The notes under the pieces: model-generated
What the model was told of the DNA's origin: nothing
Seen by the model: only the letters and a program-made list of their open reading frames with translations
The model's database searches: none
DNA from: an uncultured Pseudovibrio sp.
GTDB lineage: Bacteria > Pseudomonadota > Alphaproteobacteria > Rhizobiales > Stappiaceae
Length of the DNA: 64,000 nt
Direction of reading: 5' to 3'
Assembly (NCBI GenBank): GCA_947496145.1
Contig: CANMBS010000022.1
Span: 25,394 to 89,393, forward strand
Position numbers and translations under genes: made by a program
Part shown: positions 23,898 through 33,151 of the stretch, piece after piece
How the letters are laid out: each line of letters opens with the position of its first letter
Position numbering within the stretch: position 1 is the stretch's first letter

Positions 23898-25296
23898 TGC
23901 TTGCCCTCACAATTGGCCATCTGGGGAGACGAACTTCCACCTCAAGTCCTCCCGACCGTCTTTCGTTTAACCGGATTTCACCACCACAGGATCGGAGCAC
24001 TTGCTCAACAATTGCCAGCCCCAGACCAGATCCATGTTTATTATCTGGATTTTTGACAAACCTATCAAAAACCTTGTCTCGAATTTCGGGAGGAATACCG
24101 GGGCCGCAGTCACAAACCTGAATAATGATTTGGTCTGCCCGATCGCTTAAGATCACAGTAATCGGCCCCTCACCATGTTTTATAGCGTTATCGAGAAGGT
24201 TTTTCAGGAGTTCAATGAGTATGACAGGGCTGAAATCAAACGTGCCATGAGTTAATCTCTCACTACGAACAGCGATATGAGGTAACTCATCAGTCTTCCA
24301 GTACTCGGTTCGAATACGGCGTAAAACTCTGTTTGTTGTTTGTAGTAAGTCGACCGATTCATTCATGCCCGATTTAAGCGAGTGAAGCAGCCGTGCCTCA
24401 GTCATCAACTGATTAGCCAGTTCAGTTGCAATTACTGAGTTGCTGTGAATCCTCCGAATGTACTCATCAAATGGCTGTTGGGGGTGTGCATCCAAGGCAA
24501 GTTCGGAGACTGCACGCATTGCAGTCAGTGGGGTTCTCAATTGATGTGCAGCATCTGCGCTTACACGACGAAGTCCCTCAAGAGTGCCATTCAGACGGTC
24601 CATGAACCCGTTTATGGTTTCTACGAGAGTTTCAACCTCACTGGGAACCCCCGGACTGATTGGTGACAGATCCGCCGGACTGCGGCTCTTGAGCATTTCT
24701 TCAATACGTCGTAGTGGCTGAAAAGAAAAACGAATTGCCAACACAAGAAGAATAACAGCAATAATAACTGCTAAGACCGCAGGAAAGAGCGCATAGCCAG
24801 CTAACTTTCGTGAGAGTTGGTCTCGCGCTTCTCGTGTCTCACCAACAAAAACATTAAACCAGCCGCCGCCACCTGCTCCTTGATGGTATTGAGCAATTTG
24901 AGAAACTCTAAGCTTCTGACCACGGTAAATGCTGTCAAAAAACACAATTTGGTCTTTGGCCAGAAGTTCCCGTTCAATGCCTAAGACAGGGTTTCCGGTC
25001 ACAAGTTCACCTGAGGGATCTACGATCCGGTAGAAAATCCTGTTCTTTCCAGAGGTGCCAAGTATGGCAAAGGAGGCATATGGAAGATCAACACTGACAG
25101 ATTTGTCACCAATACTGATTGTTTCAGAGATTGAAAGCGCCGCAGCACCCAATACTCCATCATAGGCTTCATCTGCGGCTCTTGCTGTAACCTGCCAGAC
25201 CACGATCCCTGAAAGAACTGACAGGGCACCAAGCACGATACTGCTGTAAAGAAAGAGTCTGAACTTAATGGAATTACGTCTCATTGATGCACGCAT
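23887..25296 (-). CDS. TctE-like sensor histidine kinase
   Basis: 469-residue kinase. Membrane segments at about 13-35 and 165-190 bracket a TctE_N-type periplasmic sensor domain. A HAMP-like linker leads to the H-box SADAAHQLRTPLTAMRAV with the phosphorylated His, and an ATPase domain with LLDNAIKHGEG, CDCGPGIPPEIR and GSGLGLAIVEQV. Its gene overlaps the response-regulator gene by 16 bp and the binding-protein gene by 11 bp, so the three are translated together. Confidence 0.87.
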   Translation of the reverse strand: MRASMRRNSIKFRLFLYSSIVLGALSVLSGIVVWQVTARAADEAYDGVLGAAALSISETISIGDKSVSVDLPYASFAILGTSGKNRIFYRIVDPSGELVTGNPVLGIERELLAKDQIVFFDSIYRGQKLRVSQIAQYHQGAGGGGWFNVFVGETREARDQLSRKLAGYALFPAVLAVIIAVILLVLAIRFSFQPLRRIEEMLKSRSPADLSPISPGVPSEVETLVETINGFMDRLNGTLEGLRRVSADAAHQLRTPLTAMRAVSELALDAHPQQPFDEYIRRIHSNSVIATELANQLMTEARLLHSLKSGMNESVDLLQTTNRVLRRIRTEYWKTDELPHIAVRSERLTHGTFDFSPVILIELLKNLLDNAIKHGEGPITVILSDRADQIIIQVCDCGPGIPPEIRDKVFDRFVKNPDNKHGSGLGLAIVEQVLRSCGGEIRLNERRSGGLEVEVRLPRWPIVRASNGA

Positions 25297-25964
25297 TCAT
25301 CCAGTTCAACAAGTTGATACCCCACACCCCGCTGAGTGATGATCTGGACCTGAGCATTACAGAGTTTTTTGCGTAATCGAGAGATTAGCAGCTCAATCGC
25401 ATTCAAAGAGCCCGCGTCATCATATCCAAACAGCTTGGAAACCAAAGCTTCTTTGTTTAGTGGTTTCCCCTTGTTTTGCATCAGGTATTCTAAAAGCTGC
25501 ATCTCTCGTTTGCCAAGCTCAAGCAACTCGCCATCGAGCAAAACCATCCTGCCTGACTGATCCATTTGCAGGTTGCCCACCTGTAAAAACGAACTTACCT
25601 GACCTGTTTGCCGTCGAAATATTGCTCGCAAACGTGCCTCAACTTCGTCAAGAGCGAAAGGCTTAACCATGTAATCATCAGCGCCCAGATCAAGCATGTC
25701 GATCTTGTCGTGTAATTCCCCTCGGGCAGTCAGCACTAAAATGGGCGTGTCAATTTTCTCGGCACGCAGTTTAGACATAACAGTAAAGCCGTTTGCACCC
25801 GGTAGATTGATATCGAGCAGGATGCAGTCGTAATCACCATGTCTGGCCAGTTCGTAGCCTTCATTTCCATCTGCGCAGTGATCAACCATGTTGCCGCGAG
25901 ACTTCAGGCGGCCTTCAATAGCGAAAGCCACGTCATCGCTGTCTTCAATTACCAACACTTTCAT
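25281..25964 (-). CDS. TctD-like OmpR-family response regulator
   Basis: 227-residue regulator. Receiver domain with phospho-acceptor D51 (CILLDINLPG), T and K in LVLTARGE and YMVKPF; the winged-helix domain at about 130-220 contains ELGKREMQLLEYLMQNKG and LISRLRKKL. First gene of the three-gene operon. It is divergent from the PhnD-like gene, with tandem TGACAGG repeats of 11-bp period in between, a geometry typical for OmpR/PhoB-family sites. Confidence 0.88.
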   Translation of the reverse strand: MKVLVIEDSDDVAFAIEGRLKSRGNMVDHCADGNEGYELARHGDYDCILLDINLPGANGFTVMSKLRAEKIDTPILVLTARGELHDKIDMLDLGADDYMVKPFALDEVEARLRAIFRRQTGQVSSFLQVGNLQMDQSGRMVLLDGELLELGKREMQLLEYLMQNKGKPLNKEALVSKLFGYDDAGSLNAIELLISRLRKKLCNAQVQIITQRGVGYQLVELDECVHQ

Positions 25965-25980
25965 GTGGGCGCTCCCAAGC

Positions 25981-26009
25981 TGACAGGACTCTGACAGGTT
26001 TTTGATGCA
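25981..26009. promoter_or_regulatory. tandem 11-bp-period half-sites for the OmpR-family regulator
   Basis: TGACAGG at 25981-25987 and 25992-25998, then the weaker TGATGCA at 26003-26009, recur exactly every 11 bp (7-bp site, 4-bp spacer). PhoB/OmpR-type regulators bind head-to-tail to such arrays. It lies between the divergent response-regulator and PhnD-like genes. Confidence 0.6.
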
Positions 26010-26049
26010 TATTCCGGTCTGTGCATTTAATGCGGTGGGAGGCTAAGAG

Positions 26050-27039
26050 ATGCAAGCTAGTACAAACAATATGATAGCGCCAATCTATGCATTGCGCAAT
26101 CTATTGTGCATGTCTCTCTCAGCAATCTTTCTAATGGTGTGCAGCGCAAGTGCGTCAGATTGCTCGGAGCCATCTCAGTTGAGCGCCGGATTTATCGATG
26201 CCAATTGCGACCTGCTTGCTGACCCGCCGGAAAAGGTAAGCTCGCACAGCAATCCAGATACTCTGGTTTGGGCTTACACTCCAATTGAAGAGCCGAGTAT
26301 CTATGCAGAGCTTTTCCGTCCTTTCACTCGTTATCTGGAAGAATGTACCGGACGTCAGATCGTCTATTACCCAGTCCAGTCCGATGAAGCGCAGATTGAG
26401 GCTTTTCGAAGGGGACGTCTGCATTTTGCCGGTTTCAGCACAGGTGCAACTGTAAAGGCCGTGCGGCAAGCCGGTGCTCACCCCTTTGCTGCAAAAGGTG
26501 CACTCAAAGGCATCCGTGGATACAAATCCATCGCGATTGTGCGCAGTTCAAGCAACTTCTCTTCCTTGTCAGAACTTACTGGCAAAAGGATCGCTCACAG
26601 CTCATATCAATCCAACTCAGGGCATTATGCAGCCCTGCAATTTTTCCCTGATGAGGGGTTGAAACCCGGGGTGGATTACAATCCGATCATGACGGGCGGG
26701 CACGGTCAATCAATTCTCGGGTTGCTGAACGGCGACTATGACATGGCCGTGGTCGCCTCAGATGTGTTTGACCGCATGGCTGAGCGGGGTCGCATACAAA
26801 AATCAGACTTCAAAACCTTGTATGCAAGTCCGCTGTTTCCGACCTCTTCATTTGCGTATGCCCACAATCTGGACCCAACTCTGACGGAGCGCTTGGAAAG
26901 CTGCTTTTTTAAGTTCGAGTTTCCAGCGCGGATGATCAAAGAGTTTCGGGGGGACAACAGGTTCTTGCCAGTTCAATACAAACGGGATTGGTTGATCGTT
27001 CGCAAGGTCATGGAAAGTAGCAAAGCTATGAAAAACTAA
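26050..27039 (+). CDS. PhnD-like phosphate/phosphonate-type binding protein
   Basis: 329-residue secreted protein of the PhnD family (phosphate/phosphite/phosphonate ABC binding proteins). The signal region is LLCMSLSAIFLMVCSASAS. Diagnostic segments include LVWAYTPIEEPSIYAELFRPFTRYLEE, GRLHFAGFSTGATVKAVRQAG and ELTGKRIAHSSYQSNSGHYAA. GGGAGG precedes the ATG. It is 100 bp upstream of, and on the same strand as, the AfuB/FbpB-like permease gene, and divergent from the two-component operon. It may be an additional ligand receptor for that importer; there is no phnC/phnE nearby. Confidence 0.75.
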   Translation: MQASTNNMIAPIYALRNLLCMSLSAIFLMVCSASASDCSEPSQLSAGFIDANCDLLADPPEKVSSHSNPDTLVWAYTPIEEPSIYAELFRPFTRYLEECTGRQIVYYPVQSDEAQIEAFRRGRLHFAGFSTGATVKAVRQAGAHPFAAKGALKGIRGYKSIAIVRSSSNFSSLSELTGKRIAHSSYQSNSGHYAALQFFPDEGLKPGVDYNPIMTGGHGQSILGLLNGDYDMAVVASDVFDRMAERGRIQKSDFKTLYASPLFPTSSFAYAHNLDPTLTERLESCFFKFEFPARMIKEFRGDNRFLPVQYKRDWLIVRKVMESSKAMKN

Positions 27040-27140
27040 CCTTTACGCTCCTCACCCCCAATAACTCACCAACAGTGAAATCATAACAGCGCCTGAGCGC
27101 TGAACGATGTCGCTCGTTCAAATTCGAAGGATAACAAGAA

Positions 27141-28976
27141 GTGGCGAACCTTGAAGCTCCACCCCCAACAAGACGCGGTCCTGTTCTCCGTTTGAGAAAG
27201 ATCTGGTACCAATCAAGAACCTGGGCAGCAAACCCAACTGTTGCGCTAGGGGTAATACTGTCCGTTCTTGCCGTTTACCTAATTCTGGCACCCGTTTTGC
27301 TTATGCTTTGGGATGCAATAACAGTAGACTTTGCAGATCAGGCCCGCACAGGCAAGTCTATCGGTGAACTGACATTCTACTATTTAGACCGCGCTTTACT
27401 GTCTCCGATATCAAAGCACATTTTCTGGAAGCCACTGGTAAACACCGCATTAGTGTCCGTATCTGTGATTATTACGACATTACTGCTGGGTGGAACACTT
27501 GGCTGGCTGGTAAGCAGAACTAATCTGCTTTTCCGCAACTGGTTTTCAACTGCACTGATCGTTCCTTACATGGTGCCATCCTGGACATTTGCGCTGGCAT
27601 GGATGGTCATCTTCAAAAATCGTAAGATTGGCGGGCCTTCAGGTTGGCTGGAAAGCTTAGGTATTACGCCACCGGACTGGCTCGCATATGGCTTCGTGCC
27701 TATCACGGTCATTCTTGCGTTCCACTACGTGCCATTTGTCATTCTGCTTGTGGGCAACGCGCTAAAGCAGTTCGATAGCCAGCTGGAAGAATCCGCCCGC
27801 ACGCTTGGAGCCAGCCCGTTGCTGGTTGCCCGAAAGATTATCTTCCCACTTCTTCGCCCCTCCATCATTTCAGCATCCACACTGGTTTTTGCAAAATGTC
27901 TGGGTGATGTAGGTGTCACCTACATTATTGGCGCTCCGGTGAAACTGGACCTGCTGGCAACTTCTTTGTTGCGAACCATCTCCACCGGTCAGGCAGGGAT
28001 GTCTGCGGTTCTCGCAGGTGCTATTGTTGTTTTAGGTGCGACTTCCGTTCTTATCGACATGAAACTGCTTAAAGCAGCACAACGATTTGTGACGATCGGC
28101 TCAAAGGGGTCTTTGCATCGGACAACAGAGCTCGGAAAGTGGCAAGTTCCCGCATTTGGCTTTGCAGCTACCTTCTTCGCGGTGAGCGCTATCGTTCCAC
28201 TCGGTGCACTGTTCCTTACCACCATCATGCATATGCCGGGTGTGTTTACTTGGGACAACTTCACACTTGATTACTGGATTGGTCAGGACCTTGTAACCAC
28301 GGCTATGCCTCAGGGATTGCTGCTGACGAACGAATTCTGGATTGCTGCCTGGAACACCATTTGGATGGTTGGCACTGCTTCTATCGGTGCGGGTCTTCTG
28401 GGGCTGATTGTTGGTTACATTGTTGCCTGCTCTCCATTCCGGTTGATGGGTGCTTTCCTGAAGCAGGTCACCTTCCTGCCATACCTCGTGCCAGGCGTTG
28501 CATTCGCCGCTGCTTACCTATCCATGTTCGCAGTCCCGCGTGGGCCTCTCCCGTCGCTTTATGGCACTGGTTACATCCTTGTTATCGCGCTCTTGGCGAG
28601 CCAGATGCCTTTCGCATCCCGAGCAGGTATCGCAGCCATGATGCAGATGGGCAAAGACCCGGAAGAAGCAGCACAAATCGCAGGTGCAGGCTGGTGGAAG
28701 CGCGCAACGGCAATCGTGTTGCCGATCCATCGCGGTGCGCTGGTCTCCGGCATACTTCTGCCGTTCATCTCCGGAATTAAAGGCCTGAGCCTTGTCATTC
28801 TTCTGGCTGTTCCGGGAACCGATCTCCTCACCACCTACGCAGTTCGACTCGTTGATTTTGGATACACCCAAGCGGCAAATGCCGTGGCAATCATGCTCTG
28901 CCTTATCGCGTTTGTTGGCACCTGGCTTGGACAAAAAGTCGGCAAAAGCAATCTCGGTAGTGGCATTGGAGGATAA
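27141..28976 (+). CDS. AfuB/FbpB-type ABC permease, two-domain
   Basis: 611-residue membrane protein with two tandem permease modules, each with an EAA coupling loop (ESARTLGASPLLVARKIIFPLLRP and EEAAQIAGAGWWKRATAIVLPIHRG), giving about twelve helices. This is the FbpB/AfuB/ThiP arrangement. GTG start after AAGGATAACAA. Homologous systems are often annotated as ferric iron importers, but AfuABC of Pasteurellaceae imports sugar phosphates. The neighbouring edd gene makes a phosphosugar substrate attractive here. Confidence 0.8.
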   Translation: MANLEAPPPTRRGPVLRLRKIWYQSRTWAANPTVALGVILSVLAVYLILAPVLLMLWDAITVDFADQARTGKSIGELTFYYLDRALLSPISKHIFWKPLVNTALVSVSVIITTLLLGGTLGWLVSRTNLLFRNWFSTALIVPYMVPSWTFALAWMVIFKNRKIGGPSGWLESLGITPPDWLAYGFVPITVILAFHYVPFVILLVGNALKQFDSQLEESARTLGASPLLVARKIIFPLLRPSIISASTLVFAKCLGDVGVTYIIGAPVKLDLLATSLLRTISTGQAGMSAVLAGAIVVLGATSVLIDMKLLKAAQRFVTIGSKGSLHRTTELGKWQVPAFGFAATFFAVSAIVPLGALFLTTIMHMPGVFTWDNFTLDYWIGQDLVTTAMPQGLLLTNEFWIAAWNTIWMVGTASIGAGLLGLIVGYIVACSPFRLMGAFLKQVTFLPYLVPGVAFAAAYLSMFAVPRGPLPSLYGTGYILVIALLASQMPFASRAGIAAMMQMGKDPEEAAQIAGAGWWKRATAIVLPIHRGALVSGILLPFISGIKGLSLVILLAVPGTDLLTTYAVRLVDFGYTQAANAVAIMLCLIAFVGTWLGQKVGKSNLGSGIGG

Positions 28977-28981
28977 TAATA

Positions 28982-30094
28982 ATGACAAGCATAAGTATTC
29001 GTGATGTCAACAAGACATACACCAGAGGAAACACCCGTGCCGTTGCTGATCTGAACCTTGAGATTCCTGCGTCAGAATTCCTTTGCCTTCTCGGACCTTC
29101 TGGTTGTGGCAAGTCCACCACATTGCGCATGATCGCGGGCCTTGAAAATCTGACATCGGGCCAGATTTCAATTGGTGACAAGATTGTTGATGCCAACGCT
29201 GAAGGTATCTTCGTCCCTCCGGAAAAGCGTCACCTTGGAATGGTGTTTCAGAACTACGCTCTTTGGCCTCATATGACCATTGAGGAGAATATCGAGTTCG
29301 GCCTGCGGATAAAGAAAACGCCAGCCCATGAGCGTAAAACAATAATTGACACAGTCCTCAAGAAGCTTGGGATTGAGAAGTACAGAAAACGCTATCCCTC
29401 TGAGGTCTCTGGTGGACAGCAGCAGCGCGTCGCTCTGGCGCGTATGATCGCGGTCAGCCCGGAAGTCATTTTGCTTGATGAACCTCTTTCTAACCTTGAT
29501 GCAAAGCTGCGTCTCGACATGCGCACTGAACTGAAGCGCATTCATGCCGAGCTGGGATCAACCTTTGTTTTTGTAACGCACGACCAGTGGGAAGCGATGA
29601 CACTGGCAACCAAGATTGCAGTGATGAATGAAGGTCGCCTGCAACAAATAGGCACTCCGGAAGATATCTATGACCGTCCTGCAAACCGGTTCGTAGCAGA
29701 GTTCGTCGGTACACTACCAATCAATATCATCGAGATGAACTCTCTGGATAACACCACATTCAGGAGCTGGCTGGATGCGGGCATTGAGATGCTTTGCCTC
29801 GGCGATCAGCAGGTTCACTCTCTCGGCATTCGTCCAGAAACAATTGACATTCTCCCAGGCACTGCCGGTGCTGATAATGGCAACGCACTGTGTTCTGCGC
29901 AAATCATTGATCTTGTTCCCACGGGAGGAAACTGGATTGTTGAACTGGATATTGCCGGTGCCCGGTTGTTTGCCCTCAAGGCTCAGGTTCGAGACCTGAA
30001 GCCAGATCAACTCGTCCAACTCTCGGTCAGCAAACAGGACTTGCATGCGTTCGATGCTGCCGGAGATCGACTGGTTCCAACTCCATCCAAGTAA
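28982..30094 (+). CDS. AfuC/FbpC-type ABC ATPase
   Basis: 370-residue ATPase. Walker A GPSGCGKST, Q-loop GMVFQNYALWPH, signature VSGGQQQRVALARM, Walker B VILLDEPLSNLD and H-loop FVTHDQWEA are intact; a C-terminal TOBE-like domain occupies about residues 235-370 (LGIRPETIDIL). It begins 5 bp after the permease stop, in the same operon. Confidence 0.85.
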   Translation: MTSISIRDVNKTYTRGNTRAVADLNLEIPASEFLCLLGPSGCGKSTTLRMIAGLENLTSGQISIGDKIVDANAEGIFVPPEKRHLGMVFQNYALWPHMTIEENIEFGLRIKKTPAHERKTIIDTVLKKLGIEKYRKRYPSEVSGGQQQRVALARMIAVSPEVILLDEPLSNLDAKLRLDMRTELKRIHAELGSTFVFVTHDQWEAMTLATKIAVMNEGRLQQIGTPEDIYDRPANRFVAEFVGTLPINIIEMNSLDNTTFRSWLDAGIEMLCLGDQQVHSLGIRPETIDILPGTAGADNGNALCSAQIIDLVPTGGNWIVELDIAGARLFALKAQVRDLKPDQLVQLSVSKQDLHAFDAAGDRLVPTPSK

Positions 30095-30118
30095 TCACTG
30101 TCAAGAGAGGAATACGAC

Positions 30119-31246
30119 GTGAAAAACTTAAAACTATCAGTATGTGGGGCTGTTATTGCTGCATTTGCTGCTTCTTCAAGTGCAGGGGCTGCTGAATTAG
30201 GAATTCCTGACGGAATGTACTCTCTCGATGCTTTGATTGAAGCTGCAAAGAAAGAGCCACCGATCATCGTTGTTGACGCAACGGGTAAGATCAAAACCAT
30301 GGCTGCTAATTTTACTAAGCTTTACGGGATTAAAGCGACTGGTGTGAAGCTGGGCGGTCAGGAACAAGAGTTGATCCTCAAGCGCGAAGCAGCAGCTGGC
30401 AATGTCACTCACGACGTCTTTAACATGAGTAACCTGCCTTCCATCACGGCGGAAATTTTGCCAACCGGTGTTGGCACAAGCTGGATGCCGCCTGATCTGG
30501 TTGAAACAACGCCTCGTAACTACCAAAAGCCTGCAATTACAAGTTTGAACCCATGGGTATGGGCTTACAACACCGAAGTTTACGGAGATAAATGCCCTAT
30601 CTCCAACATCTGGGAGCTGACTGATCCAAAATGGTCTGGTCGCGTGAGTATTCCAGATCCTCTTCTGCGCAACGAAACAATGTTCTGGTTCAGTCAACTG
30701 GAAACTCACAATGATGATGACATGAGAGAAGCTTATCGTGAGTATTACGGCAAAGACCTTCCTGCTGATGTTCGTTATGCCACCAGTGAATGGGTGAAGC
30801 GTTTCGCCGAGAACGGGCCAAATGTAACCAGAAAAGACAGTGAAGTAGGGCCAATCGTAGGTACTCCTGGTCTGGAAGACCCGCATTTCGGCTTCTTGAG
30901 CACAGCGATCTTCCGTAAGAAATACGGTTATGTGATGGGCATTTGTGATGGAATGAAGCCATTTGCAGGCCAGCTCACTCCACGTGTAGCAGTCATCGCC
31001 AGCGGAACTGACAGCCCGAACGCAGCAAAACTGTTCGTGCATTACATGATGCGTGGCGAAGGCATGAAACCTCAGTTGATTGACGGAAAAATCGCAACAA
31101 ACATCAATACACCAATGCCAGCTGAAGAAGGTTCTGGCGTAGAAAAGTATATTGATCAGCTTCATGTGACTGACCCGTCAACCACAGACTATGACTTCTC
31201 CAGACTTCAGGATTGGCAGGATCTGTGGACCATCCACTCCCGATAA
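30119..31246 (+). CDS. AfuA/FutA-type periplasmic binding protein of the importer
   Basis: 375-residue secreted protein with a signal peptide to about residue 24 (AAFAASSSAGAA). The body is a class II binding protein with segments IIVVDATGKIKTMAANF, LNPWVWAYNTEVYG and ELTDPKWSGRVSIPDP. The consecutive Tyr pair that holds iron in FbpA proteins is not obvious near the C-terminal lobe, which weakens a ferric role; I did not align it formally. GTG start after AGAGAGGAA. Third gene of the importer operon and the last before edd. Confidence 0.75.
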   Translation: MKNLKLSVCGAVIAAFAASSSAGAAELGIPDGMYSLDALIEAAKKEPPIIVVDATGKIKTMAANFTKLYGIKATGVKLGGQEQELILKREAAAGNVTHDVFNMSNLPSITAEILPTGVGTSWMPPDLVETTPRNYQKPAITSLNPWVWAYNTEVYGDKCPISNIWELTDPKWSGRVSIPDPLLRNETMFWFSQLETHNDDDMREAYREYYGKDLPADVRYATSEWVKRFAENGPNVTRKDSEVGPIVGTPGLEDPHFGFLSTAIFRKKYGYVMGICDGMKPFAGQLTPRVAVIASGTDSPNAAKLFVHYMMRGEGMKPQLIDGKIATNINTPMPAEEGSGVEKYIDQLHVTDPSTTDYDFSRLQDWQDLWTIHSR

Positions 31247-31345
31247 GTCGTAGACATTAAATGCTATCGGATCATTTGGTCCGGTGGCATAACAGCGCCA
31301 GCTTCTTTGCCAACAATAACAATTATAAACCGAGAGATCGTAGCA

Positions 31346-33151
31346 ATGACAGGCCAGGACACTATCAAGAAAGTTACCGACAGGATCCGTGAACGCAGCG
31401 CGATAACCCGCTCCGCATATATTGCAAAGACAGAGCGTGCTATCGCGCAAGGGCCGTCGCGAACTCGCTTGACTTGCGGTAATCTTTCTCACGCCTTTGC
31501 CGCGTCCTGCCCAAAAGATAAAATTAAACAGGCACTGGGAAACGCACCAAACCTCGGAATTATAACGGCCTATAATGATATGGTGTCTGCCCATCAACCT
31601 TATGAGAACTACCCGGAACTCATTCGAGAGGCCGCTCGTTCAATGAACGCAACTGCGCAGGTTGCAGGCGGTGTGCCTGCGATGTGCGATGGGATAACTC
31701 AGGGGCAGGATGGGATGGATATCTCGTTGCTTTCGCGTGACCTGATTGCCATGGCTGCATGTGTTGGTTTATCACATAATGTGTTCGACAGCTCCGTTTA
31801 TCTGGGCGTTTGCGATAAGATCGTGCCCGGCCTCGTTACCGCAGCAGCAACATTCGGGCATTTACCCGCAGTGTTCATACCAGCAGGCCCGATGCCGTCC
31901 GGCTTACCCAACTCTGAAAAAGCTCGCATCCGACAGGAATACACCAAAGGTGAGGTTGGTCAGGAAGAGCTGCTTAAAGCGGAGATGGCTTCCTATCACA
32001 GTCCGGGTACATGCACGTTTTACGGAACAGCCAACTCAAACCAAATGTTGATGGAGTTCATGGGGCTGCAATTGCCGGGCTCCAGCTTCATCAACCCCAC
32101 TTCCGAAATGCGTGAAGCTTTCACGAGAGCCGCAGCAAAACGAGCGCTTGAAGTTACGATACTGGGAGATAACTTTACACCCTTTGCTCATGTATTAGAT
32201 GAACGAGCGATCGTAAACGGTATCATTGGTCTGAATGCAACTGGCGGTTCCACCAATCTCCTGATCCATCTGATCGCTATGGCAAAATCCGCTGGAGTTG
32301 TCATTACTTGGGAAGACTTCGCCGACATTTCCGAGGTAACCCCTCTGTTGGCACGCATCTATCCAAATGGTATGGCAGATGTAAATCATTTCCATGCAGC
32401 AGGTGGCCTGAGAGTTGTCATTAGTGAGTTGCTTCGCGGAGGCTTACTGCACAATGACGTGACAACAGTTGCTGGAGACGGGTTGGAACTTTACACAAAA
32501 GCGCCGCAGCTACAGGGTGAGGATGTCGTCTGGTTAAGTAGCCCCGCGCAAACACTGGACGAAAAACTCATATGCAAGTTTGAGAACCCCTTTCAGGAAA
32601 AGGGCGGTCTGAAGAGGTTGGCAGGTAACCTTGGAACCGCAGTTATGAAAGTTTCCGCAGTTGCTCCGGAACACCACATCGTTGAAGCACCCATCCGTGT
32701 ATTTCATAATCAGGATCAGGTGAAAACTGCTTTCCAGAATGGAGAGTTAAACAGAGACGTGATTGTTGTCGTGCGGTATCAGGGACCAAAAGCAAATGGT
32801 ATGCCGGAGCTGCATAATCTAACACCCATACTGGCCGTTCTTCAGGAACGGGGCTTTAAAGTTGCTCTCGTTACCGATGGCCGGATGTCTGGAGCTTCGG
32901 GCAAAGTACCAGCCGCTATTCACGTGAGCCCGGAAGCGTTGGATGGAGGTCCCATTGCGAGGTTGCACAATGATGACATCCTGAGAGTAGATGCAACTCA
33001 GGGCCTGTTGGAAATCTTAGACCTCAGTGTTTTCGAGAGGGAAATTACGAAGCCAGATCTTTCCTCGAATTATGTTGGGCTAGGTCGTGAGCTATTTGCT
33101 CCATTACGTGAAACCATTGGCTCAGCAGAAACTGGAGCCACGACCTTCTAG
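31346..33151 (+). CDS. edd: 6-phosphogluconate dehydratase (Entner-Doudoroff)
   Basis: 601-residue cytoplasmic dehydratase of the IlvD/Edd family, converting 6-phosphogluconate to 2-keto-3-deoxy-6-phosphogluconate. The Fe-S cluster cysteines fall in GGVPAMCDGITQGQ and SPGTCTFYGTANSNQ; VTDGRMSGASGKVPAAIH near the end is the family C-terminal signature. Length fits Edd (about 600). I prefer the ATG at 31346 (MTGQDTIKKV); the frame opens 13 codons earlier. It follows the AfuABC-type importer by 99 bp. The next step, Eda, is encoded at 37850. Confidence 0.9.
   Translation: MTGQDTIKKVTDRIRERSAITRSAYIAKTERAIAQGPSRTRLTCGNLSHAFAASCPKDKIKQALGNAPNLGIITAYNDMVSAHQPYENYPELIREAARSMNATAQVAGGVPAMCDGITQGQDGMDISLLSRDLIAMAACVGLSHNVFDSSVYLGVCDKIVPGLVTAAATFGHLPAVFIPAGPMPSGLPNSEKARIRQEYTKGEVGQEELLKAEMASYHSPGTCTFYGTANSNQMLMEFMGLQLPGSSFINPTSEMREAFTRAAAKRALEVTILGDNFTPFAHVLDERAIVNGIIGLNATGGSTNLLIHLIAMAKSAGVVITWEDFADISEVTPLLARIYPNGMADVNHFHAAGGLRVVISELLRGGLLHNDVTTVAGDGLELYTKAPQLQGEDVVWLSSPAQTLDEKLICKFENPFQEKGGLKRLAGNLGTAVMKVSAVAPEHHIVEAPIRVFHNQDQVKTAFQNGELNRDVIVVVRYQGPKANGMPELHNLTPILAVLQERGFKVALVTDGRMSGASGKVPAAIHVSPEALDGGPIARLHNDDILRVDATQGLLEILDLSVFEREITKPDLSSNYVGLGRELFAPLRETIGSAETGATTF

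Noticed and set aside
30197..31165. 322-codon minus-strand frame inside the AfuA-like gene
   Set aside because: Cys/His/Trp-rich shadow typical of antisense frames; no family match.
27141..31246. ferric iron importer as the first-choice annotation
   Set aside because: The transporter family is ambiguous; edd next to it, no IRO-like site upstream and no obvious Tyr pair favour phosphosugars.
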